44,883 nucleotides of DNA, from the NCBI RefSeq assembly GCF_900101045.1, contig NZ_FNFN01000016.1, positions 1-44,883 on the forward strand. Direction: 5' to 3'. This DNA comes from Nocardioides sp. YR527. Its GTDB lineage: Bacteria; Actinomycetota; Actinomycetes; Propionibacteriales; Nocardioidaceae. The notes under the pieces were generated by a model. The model saw only the letters and a program-made list of their open reading frames with translations. It was not told where the DNA came from and ran no database searches. The position numbers and the translations under genes were made by a program. Numbering within the stretch: the stretch's first letter is position 1; every line of letters begins with the position of its first letter. Positions 7,847-15,187 of the stretch are shown here, one piece after another.

Positions 7847-8557
7847 ATGTCGATCCCCTCCCCCGAGATGCCGGAGACCACGACCGTGGCCGAGCGCGTC
7901 TACCAGGCTCTACGCAGCCAGATCGGCTCCGGCGAGCTCGCCCCCGGCGCCAAGGTGACCGAGCGCGGCATGGCCGAGCGCCTGGGCGTCAGCCCGACCC
8001 CGGTCCGCGAGGCGATCCGGCGGCTCGAGCTCGACGGACTCGTGGAGCGGGTCGGGCCGCGTACGACCCTGGTGGCCCGGATCGAGGAGGACGCCAGCCA
8101 CGACCTGGCCGAGGTCGAGGTCGCGCTGCGCGGCCTGGCCGCCCGGTTCGCCGCGCGGCACGTGAACGACGACGAGCTCGACGAGCTCGACCGGCTGCTC
8201 GACGAGGCCGACGACCTGGTGATCCTGATCCGGGCACGCCACCGCGAGGGCAAGGCGGTCGAGAAGCACGCCGATCGCTTCCTCGACGTGCTCGGCCGTT
8301 TCAACGAGCAGGTCAACGCCGCAGCCCACAACCCCGTCCTCCTACGCCTCCTGGAGCAGTCCCGCTCTCTGACCCGCTCACGGCAGCGGGAGATCTCCCG
8401 GGCGCACCTGCTGGCCGGCGACGACTTCGGCGCCGACCGCTACACCGAGCACCGCGACCTGGTCGTCGCCCTGCGCAGACACGACGCCGTCGAGGCCGAA
8501 CGCATCGTCACCGAGCACGCCGCCCGCGGACTCCTCGACCTGCGGCGCGAGATCTAG
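7847..8557 (+). CDS. GntR/FCD transcriptional regulator
   Basis: A 236-residue regulator. The N-terminal winged helix covers about 10-75 (VYQALRSQIGSGELAPGAKV, then MAERLGVSPTPVREAIRRLE as the helix-turn-helix, then GLVERVGPR). The rest is an all-helical FCD effector domain with His and Asp residues able to bind a metal-carboxylate pair. Proteins of this family usually repress catabolic genes for organic acids and release DNA on binding the acid. Gene order, divergence from the MFS operon and the palindrome at 7784-7801 make it the likely local repressor. The AEC carrier gene begins 3 nt after its stop. Confidence 0.9.
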   Translation: MSIPSPEMPETTTVAERVYQALRSQIGSGELAPGAKVTERGMAERLGVSPTPVREAIRRLELDGLVERVGPRTTLVARIEEDASHDLAEVEVALRGLAARFAARHVNDDELDELDRLLDEADDLVILIRARHREGKAVEKHADRFLDVLGRFNEQVNAAAHNPVLLRLLEQSRSLTRSRQREISRAHLLAGDDFGADRYTEHRDLVVALRRHDAVEAERIVTEHAARGLLDLRREI

Positions 8558-8560
8558 GCC

Positions 8561-9481
8561 GTGGCAGGGGTATTCACCGGCTTCGCCACGATCAGCGTCC
8601 TCATCGCGCTCGGCGCCCTGCTCGCCCAGCTCAAGATCCTCGACCAGCAGGGCCAGCGCACCCTCTCGACGCTCGCGTTCTACGTCGCCAGCCCGGCCCT
8701 GCTGATCACAGTGATGGACGACAGCGACCTCGGCTTCGTCTTCTCCGGCAACCTGGTCGCCGTCGCCGGCGCCGTACTGGTCTCGGCGACCCTCATCGTC
8801 ACCGTCGCGCGCCTGCGCCGCCGCGACCTGGGCACCACGGTGATCGCGACGCTGTGCGGCTCCTACGCCAACGCCGGCAACCTCGGCCTCCCGATCGCGT
8901 CGTACGTCCTGGGCGACCCGGTCCTGGTCGCGCCGACGCTCCTGCTGCAGATGCTCGTGCTCCAGCCGCTGGCGCTGGTGATCCTCGACGCCGACGCGAG
9001 CGCGACGAGGCTCTCGTTCTGGGCGATCCTGCGCCGACCGCTGACCAACCCGATCACCGTCGCCTCCCTGATCGGGGTGGCGCTCTCCGTCTCCGGTCTC
9101 GACCTCCCGACACCGGTCTCCGACCCGCTGGAGCTGGTGGCCGGCATGGCGGTCCCCTCGATGCTGATCGCCTACGGGGTCGCGCTCCGGCTCGGCCCGC
9201 TTCCCGGACGAGGCGTGCCGCCGCTCGACCTCGCCGCGGTGGTCGCGACCAAGCAGGTGGTGCAGCCCGTGGCGGCGTACGTCATCGGGCGGTTCCTGCT
9301 CGGGCTCGACGCCGAGGCGCTGCTGGCGGTGACGGTGCTCTCGGCATTGCCGACCGCACAGAACGTCTTCGTCGTCGCACAGCGCTACAACCGGGCCGTG
9401 CTGCTGGCCCGGGACGTCATCTTCGTCAGCACGCTGGCCACGGTGCCGGCGATCCTGCTGGTCGTCGTCCTCCTCGGCTGA
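8561..9481 (+). CDS. AEC-family transporter
   Basis: A 306-residue auxin-efflux-carrier (AEC) family membrane protein with about 10 hydrophobic segments. The hallmark GSYANAGNLGLPIASYVLGD lies around residues 103-122 and the related SALPTAQNVFVVAQRY lies near the C-terminus. Bacterial AEC members move small carboxylates such as malate or malonate, so a second transporter for the acid handled by this module is plausible. It starts with GTG only 3 nt after the GntR stop, so expression is almost certainly coupled to the regulator. Confidence 0.87.
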   Translation: MAGVFTGFATISVLIALGALLAQLKILDQQGQRTLSTLAFYVASPALLITVMDDSDLGFVFSGNLVAVAGAVLVSATLIVTVARLRRRDLGTTVIATLCGSYANAGNLGLPIASYVLGDPVLVAPTLLLQMLVLQPLALVILDADASATRLSFWAILRRPLTNPITVASLIGVALSVSGLDLPTPVSDPLELVAGMAVPSMLIAYGVALRLGPLPGRGVPPLDLAAVVATKQVVQPVAAYVIGRFLLGLDAEALLAVTVLSALPTAQNVFVVAQRYNRAVLLARDVIFVSTLATVPAILLVVVLLG

Positions 9482-9529
9482 GGCCCGACGAAAGTCCCTT
9501 GCGGCCACATCTCTTCGCGCGTACCCTCG

Positions 9530-9539
9530 CGATATATCG
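9530..9539. promoter_or_regulatory. AT-rich palindrome before the DUF1707 gene
   Basis: CGATATATCG is a perfect 10-bp palindrome inside a 112-bp gap, 54 bp upstream of the DUF1707 start. It stands out in a GC-rich region and could be a regulator site or overlap a -10 region; no regulator is adjacent. Confidence 0.35.
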
Positions 9540-9593
9540 GGAAACTACGCCGACAGTCGATGCGGCTTCACACGGGACACAAGGGGAGATGAC

Positions 9594-9992
9594 ATGAGCA
9601 ACCTCGACAACCTGCGGGTGGGCGAGGCCGATCGGGAGGAGGCGTCGGCGAAGCTCGCCGAGCACTACTCGACCGGCCGGCTCACCGACGACGACTACTA
9701 CGAGCGCCTGGACGCGGTCTGGTCCGCGAAGGTCCGTGCCGACCTGGAGATGCTCTTCACCGACCTGCCGAAGAGCGCCCCGCAGCCACCGCAGGTCGCT
9801 CGCCGGCCCCGGCGAGGCCGACCGCGGGCGTTCCCGCTGGTCGCCTGCTTCCTGCTCGTGGCGATCGGACTGGTCGTGATGGGCGTGCCCTGGTGGGTCT
9901 TCGCCGTGATCGCGGTGGGGGCGCTCGTCTTCCGCAAGGGACACCGCCACTCACGCTGCCACGACCAGCACTTCCGTCATTCCGTGCACTGA
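9594..9992 (+). CDS. DUF1707 membrane protein
   Basis: A 132-residue protein. Residues 5-60 are a DUF1707 domain (LRVGEADREEASAKLAEHY, then GRLTDDDYYERLDAVWSAKV, then DLEMLFTDLP). A Pro/Arg-rich linker follows, then two hydrophobic helices (FPLVACFLLVAIGLVVMG and VFAVIAVGALVF) and a His-rich tail. DUF1707 proteins are common in actinobacteria, and their soluble domain is found in front of membrane segments; the function is unknown. AGGGGAG at about 9582-9588 supports the ATG at 9594. It is a single-gene unit. Confidence 0.85.
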   Translation: MSNLDNLRVGEADREEASAKLAEHYSTGRLTDDDYYERLDAVWSAKVRADLEMLFTDLPKSAPQPPQVARRPRRGRPRAFPLVACFLLVAIGLVVMGVPWWVFAVIAVGALVFRKGHRHSRCHDQHFRHSVH

Positions 9993-10094
9993 ATTCCGGA
10001 TTCCATGGCCTCCACCCGGGCTCACCACTAGGTTGTGCCGCGGTCGCTCCGGCGGCCGCCAACCCCACAGCCCGCCGGTAAAATTGCCGCCAAG

Positions 10095-10106
10095 ATTGTT
10101 TACAAT
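10095..10106. promoter_or_regulatory. Operator-like inverted repeat of the ABC operon
   Basis: ATTGT-TT-ACAAT lies 70 bp before the lipoprotein start. With its left flank, AAGATTGT, it matches the site upstream of the GntR gene at 15148-15159 when that site is read on the minus strand (AAGATTGTCAACAAT). Two matched sites around one GntR gene suggest a common repressor. Confidence 0.65.
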
Positions 10107-10176
10107 ATCTCGTGGTGTGCATCACACTGGCGACCTGCCCGCGATCGAGCGGGCGCCCAGCCCCCGAGGAGTCCCG

Positions 10177-11157
10177 ATGAATCGCTCCCTTGCCCGCACC
10201 GCGCGCCGCGGTCTGGCAACTGCACTCGTTCTCGCCCTGCCGCTCGCGCTCAGCGCCTGTGGTGGTGGCGAGTCCACCGACGAGGGTGCCGACGGCGCCA
10301 CCGAGATCACCGTCGGCGTGATCCCGATCGTCGATGTCGCCCCCATCTATCTGGGGGTGGAGAAGGGCTTCTTCAAGGAGGAGGGCCTCGACGTCAGCCT
10401 CGAGCTCGCCCAGGGCGGCGCCGCGATCATCCCCGCCGTGGCCAGCGGGCAGTACCAGTTCGGCTTCTCCAACACGACCTCCCTGCTCCTGGCCCAGACC
10501 CAGGACGTCCCGGTCAAGGTCGTCACCGCCGGCGTCAACGCCACCGAGGACCCGGCCGCCGACATGGCCGGCGTCCTGGTCAAGGCCGGCAGCGACATCA
10601 CGTCGCCCAAGGACCTGGAGGGCAAGAAGGTCGCGGTCAACACGCTCAAGAACATCAACACGACCACCACCAACGAGCTCGTCCGTCAGGACGGTGGCGA
10701 CCCGACCAAGATCGAGTACGTCGAGCTGGCCTTCCCCGAGATCGGCCCGGCCATCGAGAAGGGCGACGTCGACGCGGGTCAGGTCGTCGAGCCGTTCCTC
10801 ACCATCGGCACCCAGGCCGGCATGACCGACCTCGGCTCCAACTTCGTCGCCGCCGATCCTGGCCTCGCGGTCGCGGAGTACTTCACCTCGACCAGCTATG
10901 CCGAGTCCGACGCCGACACCGTCGAGGCCTTCACCGCCGCGATGAACGAGTCGCTCGACTACGCCCAGCAGCACCCCGACGAGGTCAAGGAGATCCTCCC
11001 GACCTACACCGACATCGATGAGAAGGTGCTGGCCGAGCTGAACATGCCGCAGTGGACCTCCGAGATCGACGCCGAGTCGATCCAGAAGCTCGCGGACCTC
11101 TCGGAGACCGACGGCCTGTTCGCCAAGGACCCGGACGTGGACGCTCTGCTTCCATGA
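10177..11157 (+). CDS. ABC transporter substrate-binding lipoprotein (NMT1/SsuA type)
   Basis: A 326-residue extracytoplasmic binding protein. The signal peptide ends in the lipobox LALSAC near residue 28, so it is lipid-anchored. The mature part follows the NitT/TauT/NMT1 pattern: ITVGVIPIVDVAPIYLGVEK, then GFFKEEGLDVSLE, GAAIIPAVASGQYQFGF and LEGKKVAVNTLKN. This class binds aliphatic sulfonates, nitrate-like anions, pyrimidines or thiamine precursors, and the ligand here is not evident. GAGGA at about 10166-10170 precedes the ATG. Its stop overlaps the first permease (ATGA). The operator-like repeat at 10095-10106 suggests control by the nearby GntR protein. Confidence 0.9.
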   Translation: MNRSLARTARRGLATALVLALPLALSACGGGESTDEGADGATEITVGVIPIVDVAPIYLGVEKGFFKEEGLDVSLELAQGGAAIIPAVASGQYQFGFSNTTSLLLAQTQDVPVKVVTAGVNATEDPAADMAGVLVKAGSDITSPKDLEGKKVAVNTLKNINTTTTNELVRQDGGDPTKIEYVELAFPEIGPAIEKGDVDAGQVVEPFLTIGTQAGMTDLGSNFVAADPGLAVAEYFTSTSYAESDADTVEAFTAAMNESLDYAQQHPDEVKEILPTYTDIDEKVLAELNMPQWTSEIDAESIQKLADLSETDGLFAKDPDVDALLP

Positions 11158-11990
11158 GCGTCGCATCACCCGAAGCAACGGCAAGGCCCATGGCCGGCAC
11201 CCGCCCCAAGCGGGTCGCCGGCCGCGGCCGGGACGCAGTCCTGGGTGTGCTCGGCCTGCTCGTCGTCGTCGGCCTGGCCGAGGCGCTGCCGCGCCTCGGC
11301 ATCGTCAACGACAGCTATCTCCCGCCGGCGAGCGCGATGTTCGCCGAGCTCGTCGACCAGCTCGGCGAGGCCGCCTTCTGGACCGACCTCGGCGCCACCC
11401 TTCGGGGCTGGGCCACCGGTCTGGCCATCGCGATGGCCGCCGGCATCGTGCTCGGCGTGGTGATCGGCTCGGTCGGCTTCCTGCGCGACCTGACCGCCTC
11501 CACGATCGAGTTCCTGCGCCCGATCCCCTCGGTCGCCCTGATCCCCCTCGTCGTGCTCCTCTACGGCAGCCGGCCGACCTCGGCGCTGATCCTGGTCGTG
11601 TACGCCTCGTTCTGGCAGATCCTCGTCCAGGTGCTCTACGGGGTCGCCGACGTGGACCCCGTCGTGCGCGACACCGCCCGCTCCTACCGTTTCTCGCGGC
11701 TGACCACCGTCCGCACGGTCGTGTGGCCCACCGCGCTCCCCTACGTCATGACAGGATTCCGGCTCGCCGCCTCGGTCGCGCTGATCCTCGAGATCACCGC
11801 GGAGCTGATCGTCGGCGTCCCCGGCCTCGGCAAGTCCATCGGCGTCGCCCAGTCCTCCGGCGCGGTCGAGAAGACCTACGCCCTGGTCATCGTCGTCGGG
11901 ATCATCGGCGTCACCGTCAACCTGGTCGCCCGGGCCCTGGAACGGCGCACGCTCCGCTGGCACGTCTCGATCCGCAAGGAGGCCCGATGA
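11154..11990 (+). CDS. ABC transporter permease (TauC/SsuC type)
   Basis: A 278-residue inner-membrane permease with about six helices. The cytoplasmic EAA loop is seen around ARSYRFSRLTTVRTVVWPTA, after LRPIPSVALIPLVVLLYG, which is typical of the nitrate/sulfonate/taurine subfamily. It overlaps the binding-protein gene by ATGA and the second permease by ATGA. Two different permeases in one operon indicate a heterodimeric channel, whereas many members of the subfamily use one permease twice. Confidence 0.9.
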   Translation: MSVASPEATARPMAGTRPKRVAGRGRDAVLGVLGLLVVVGLAEALPRLGIVNDSYLPPASAMFAELVDQLGEAAFWTDLGATLRGWATGLAIAMAAGIVLGVVIGSVGFLRDLTASTIEFLRPIPSVALIPLVVLLYGSRPTSALILVVYASFWQILVQVLYGVADVDPVVRDTARSYRFSRLTTVRTVVWPTALPYVMTGFRLAASVALILEITAELIVGVPGLGKSIGVAQSSGAVEKTYALVIVVGIIGVTVNLVARALERRTLRWHVSIRKEAR

Positions 11991-12763
11991 GATTCGCACG
12001 GACCATCGCGTACGCCCTCGCCCTCCCGATCGTCCTGGTCGCGGTGTGGTGGTTCGCCTCGGCCGGCTCCACCAGCGTCTTCTGGCCACCGCTGTCCAAG
12101 ATCGTCTCCGTCTTCGGGGAGACCTGGACCGCGGACCGCTGGACCGGAGACGTCCTGCCCAGCCTGGCGCGGCTCGCGGCCGGCTATGCCGTGGCGATGG
12201 CCACCGGTGTACTCCTCGGGGTCGTCATCGGCCTCTACCGCCCGGTCCGGGCGTTCTGCGAGCCGACGCTGGAGTTCTTCCGAGCGGTGCCTCCGCCGGT
12301 GCTGGTGCCGGTGATCGCGCTGTTCCTCGGCTACACCGGCGACGCGTCCAAGATCGTCACGATCGCGCTCGGCTGCCTGTGGCCGATCCTGCTCAACACC
12401 GTCGAGGGCGTACGCGGCCTGGACGAGGTCATGCTCGACACCGCCCGCTGCTACCGGTTCAGCGCCTGGACCCGGTTGCGGCAGGTGGTGCTGCGCGGTG
12501 CCTCGCCGCAGATCGCCGCGGGTGCGCGCCAGGCCCTGTCGATCGGCGTCATCCTGATGGTGATCAGCGAGCTCTTCGGCGCCAACCGCGGCCTCGGAGC
12601 CTCGATCGTGCAGTTCCAGCGCAGCTTCGCCGTCCCGCAGATGTGGACCGGGATCATCCTCCTCGGAGTGCTCGGCTTCCTGCTCTCGGTCCTGTTCCGT
12701 CTCGTCGAGCACTACTCGCTCGCCTGGTACCGCGGCCTGCGCCAGGCCGATCGCGGCGCCTGA
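11987..12763 (+). CDS. ABC transporter permease, second subunit
   Basis: A 258-residue permease related to the preceding one, with LEFFRAVPPPVLVPVIALFL and the EAA-loop region ARCYRFSAWTRLRQVVLRGA. An internal ATG at 11987 overlaps the previous stop, and the open frame upstream of it is only a shadow. The N-terminal segment MRFARTIAYALALPIVLVAV forms the first membrane helix. It is expected to pair with the 11154-11990 product. Confidence 0.9.
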   Translation: MRFARTIAYALALPIVLVAVWWFASAGSTSVFWPPLSKIVSVFGETWTADRWTGDVLPSLARLAAGYAVAMATGVLLGVVIGLYRPVRAFCEPTLEFFRAVPPPVLVPVIALFLGYTGDASKIVTIALGCLWPILLNTVEGVRGLDEVMLDTARCYRFSAWTRLRQVVLRGASPQIAAGARQALSIGVILMVISELFGANRGLGASIVQFQRSFAVPQMWTGIILLGVLGFLLSVLFRLVEHYSLAWYRGLRQADRGA

Positions 12764-12787
12764 TCCCGAAGTCTTGAGGAGAATCCC

Positions 12788-13576
12788 GTGGCAACTGCCC
12801 TGGACGTACGTGGCCTGAAGAAGACCTACACCACCGGCGGCACCTCCCTGGAGGCCATCGAGCAGCTCGACTTCTCGATCGGCCAGGGCGAGCTGGTCTG
12901 CATCGTCGGCCCCTCGGGTGCCGGCAAGACCACCCTGCTGCGCTGCATCAGCGGACTGCTGGACGCCACCGACGGGGTCGTCGAGCTCGACGGCGCCGCC
13001 GTCACCGAGCCGCCCGCCGGGATGGCGGTGGTCTTCCAGGAGTACGGCCGCTCGCTGTTCCCCTGGCTCACCGTCCGCCAGAACGTCGAGCTGCCGCTGA
13101 AGGAGAAGAAGGTGCCGCGGGCGCGCCGGACCGAGCTGGTCGACGAGGCACTCGCGGCCGTCGGCCTCGCCGACTCGGCCTCCTCCCATCCCTGGCAGCT
13201 CTCCGGCGGTATGCAGCAGCGGGTCGCGATCGCCCGCGCGATCGCCTACGAGCCCTCGGTCCTGCTGATGGACGAGCCGTTCGCCGCCGTCGACGCCCAG
13301 ACCCGGGCCGACCTGGAGGACCTCGTCCGCGAGCTGTGGAAGCGGCTCGGCGTGACCGTCCTGTTCGTCACCCACGACATCGACGAGGCCGTCTACCTCG
13401 GCCAGCGCGTGCTCGTGCTCTCCAACCGGCCGACGGTGATCCTGGAGGACGTGGCCATCGACCTCCCCGACGAACGCGACCAGCTGACCACTCGCTCCGC
13501 ACCGCGCTTCGCGGAGCTGCGCGCACACGTCTACGAGCTGATCCAGAAGGCCAAGAAGGGCGAGCGGCCGGCATGA
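12788..13576 (+). CDS. ABC transporter ATP-binding protein
   Basis: A 262-residue ATPase that powers the transporter. Walker A is GPSGAGKTTLLRC, the Q-loop is VVFQEYGRSLFPWLTV, the signature is LSGGMQQRVAIARA, Walker B is VLLMDEPFAAVDA and the switch His is in FVTHDIDEAV. The Q-loop form is typical of the NitT/TauT class. The start is GTG at 12788 with GAGGAGA 6-12 nt upstream. The stop overlaps the next gene (ATGA), which ties a metabolic enzyme into the transport operon. Confidence 0.93.
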   Translation: MATALDVRGLKKTYTTGGTSLEAIEQLDFSIGQGELVCIVGPSGAGKTTLLRCISGLLDATDGVVELDGAAVTEPPAGMAVVFQEYGRSLFPWLTVRQNVELPLKEKKVPRARRTELVDEALAAVGLADSASSHPWQLSGGMQQRVAIARAIAYEPSVLLMDEPFAAVDAQTRADLEDLVRELWKRLGVTVLFVTHDIDEAVYLGQRVLVLSNRPTVILEDVAIDLPDERDQLTTRSAPRFAELRAHVYELIQKAKKGERPA

Positions 13577-14325
13577 TCGTCGCGGTTCTCGGGGTCGGTG
13601 AGGCAGGCTCGGCGTTCGTCGCCGACCTGCTCGCGGCAGGGGCCACGGTGCGCGCCTACGACCCGGCCGTCAGCGCACCATCGGGCACCGTCGCCTGCGC
13701 CTGCGAGGCCGAGGCCGTCGAGGGCGCCGGCCTGGTGATCAGCGTGAACTCGGCCGCCGACTCGGTCGACGCCGCCCGCAACGCGCTGGCCGGGCTGTCG
13801 GCGAGCACCGTCTGGGCCGACGTCAACACCTCCTCCCCCGCCCGCAAGCGCGAGGTCTTCTCGGTGCTGGGCGGCCGCTGCCTCTTCGCCGACGTCTCGC
13901 TGATGTCGACCGTGCCGGGCCTGGGCATCCGGGTGCCGATGCTCGCCTCCGGACCGGGTGCCGCCGAGGCGGCGCGGCTGCTGGGCGCGGTCGGCGCGAG
14001 CGTCGAGGTCGTCGACGGTGAGGTCGGCGACGCGGCGACCCGCAAGCTGCTCCGCTCGGTGTTCTACAAGGGCCTCGCCGCCGCGGTCCTGGAGAGCTTG
14101 GCCGCTGCCCGCGCAGCCGGGCTCGAGGAGGAGACCCGCGCCGAGATCATGCGCGAGCTCGACCGCGCCTCGGCCGCGACCCTCGACCGGCTCGTCGACG
14201 GCAGCCACCGTCATGCCGTACGCCGCTCCCACGAGATGGCGGCCGCCGCCGAGATGCTCGACGACCTGGGTGTTCCCCCGCGGGTCGCTCGAGCCAGCCG
14301 GGACTGGCTCGAGGATTTCACCTGA
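13573..14325 (+). CDS. NAD(P)-binding 3-hydroxyacid-dehydrogenase-like protein (DUF1932 type)
   Basis: A 250-residue oxidoreductase with an N-terminal Rossmann motif, MIVAVLGVGEAGSAFVADLL, and a C-terminal helical domain (RKLLRSVFYKGLAAAVLESL, with the Lys expected in this superfamily), similar to the DUF1932 C-terminal domain of 6-phosphogluconate-dehydrogenase-like proteins. It is at the short end for the beta-hydroxyacid dehydrogenase superfamily (about 290). DVNTSSPARK replaces the usual substrate loop. ATGA overlap with the ATPase gene suggests that it acts on the imported compound. The reaction is presumably oxidation of a 3-hydroxy acid or reduction of its keto form; the substrate is unknown. 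Confidence 0.8.
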   Translation: MIVAVLGVGEAGSAFVADLLAAGATVRAYDPAVSAPSGTVACACEAEAVEGAGLVISVNSAADSVDAARNALAGLSASTVWADVNTSSPARKREVFSVLGGRCLFADVSLMSTVPGLGIRVPMLASGPGAAEAARLLGAVGASVEVVDGEVGDAATRKLLRSVFYKGLAAAVLESLAAARAAGLEEETRAEIMRELDRASAATLDRLVDGSHRHAVRRSHEMAAAAEMLDDLGVPPRVARASRDWLEDFT

Positions 14326-14343
14326 TCGGTCGCGGCGGCGACT

Positions 14344-14443
14344 GTGTTGGTTTCGACCCGCCTACGCCTAGCGGCTCCGGCGGCTCAACCACCGCTGGTC
14401 GAGCCGGGAGGCCGCCTGCGGCCGAGCGCGTCGAGACCGACAC
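14344..14443. repeat. Dispersed palindromic element, compact copy
   Basis: The left arm GTGTTGGTTTCGAC (14344-14357) and right arm GTCGAGACCGACAC (14430-14443) are inverted repeats matching at 12 of 14 positions. An inner stem pairs GGCTCAACCA with TGGTCGAGCC. The left half is nearly identical to that of the element at 46-462. It fills the gap between two convergent genes, as expected for a REP-like or BIME-like element, and could act as a terminator. Confidence 0.85.
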
Positions 14444-14457
14444 ACCAGCACTTCGCG

Positions 14458-15111
14458 CTACCTCTGGCGTGCCACTTCGCGCACGGCCTCGAGGACGCTG
14501 GCGAGGTGCTCACGCACGGCGGTGTCCGCGGCTGCGGGGTCACGCCGGGCGAGCGCCTCGATGATCGCGAGGTGCTGCGGCAGCGAGACCTGGGAGCGAC
14601 CGGGTCGATAGGCGAGCCGGTACTGGTGACGTACGCTCCGGCCCTGGAGCCGCGCGAGCGTCTCGGCCGCGACCTGCTGGCCGGAGATCGCCACGAAGCG
14701 CTCGTCGAGCCGGGTGTTGAGCTTGGAGTAGGTGCCGACGTCGCCGGAGGCGACCGCGGCCGACATCTCCTCGCCCAGCTGACGCAGCTCGGCGATCTCC
14801 TCGTCGGTGATCTTCTCGGCAGCCTTGGCCGCGCACAGGGCCTCGACGGCGGCGCGGACCTCGACGATCTCGACGGCCTCCTCGACGCTCACCACCCGCA
14901 CCCGGGCGCCACGGTTGGCGATCCGCTCGACCAGACCCTCGTGGGTGAGGTCGATCAGGGCGCCGCGTACGGCACCGCGGCTGGCCCCGAGCGACTCGGA
15001 GAGCTCGGCCTCGACCAGGCGCTGGCCGGCGACGAGCTCACCGTCGAGAATGTCGCGGCGGATCGCCTCCGCCACCTCGCGCTGGGTCACCGGGGTCGGC
15101 GAGACCGTCAC
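14458..15111 (-). CDS. GntR/FCD transcriptional regulator
   Basis: A 217-residue repressor-type protein with a winged helix at ~8-72 (QREVAEAIRRDILDGELVAG, then LSESLGASRGAVRGALIDLT, then GLVERIANRGARV) and a helical FCD domain. The inverted repeat ATTGT-NN-ACAAT lies 37 bp before its own start and again before the ABC operon, so autoregulation plus control of uptake is the simplest reading. GAGGA just upstream acts as ribosome-binding site. The gene is convergent with the ABC/dehydrogenase operon, separated by the palindromic repeat. Confidence 0.9.
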   Translation of the reverse strand: MTVSPTPVTQREVAEAIRRDILDGELVAGQRLVEAELSESLGASRGAVRGALIDLTHEGLVERIANRGARVRVVSVEEAVEIVEVRAAVEALCAAKAAEKITDEEIAELRQLGEEMSAAVASGDVGTYSKLNTRLDERFVAISGQQVAAETLARLQGRSVRHQYRLAYRPGRSQVSLPQHLAIIEALARRDPAAADTAVREHLASVLEAVREVARQR

Positions 15112-15147
15112 ATGTCCTCCTTGGTCGGGTCCGAGGAGCGTACCAAA

Positions 15148-15159
15148 ATTGTTGACAAT
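15148..15159. promoter_or_regulatory. GntR operator-like inverted repeat (autoregulatory)
   Basis: ATTGT-TG-ACAAT lies in the 76-bp gap between the alpha-glucosidase stop and the GntR start. Read on the minus strand, its flanks match the 10095-10106 site. The TTGT-NN-ACAA core fits operators described for FCD-type GntR proteins. Confidence 0.7.
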
Positions 15160-15187
15160 CTTGAGAGACGATCACGCCGACCCGGGA

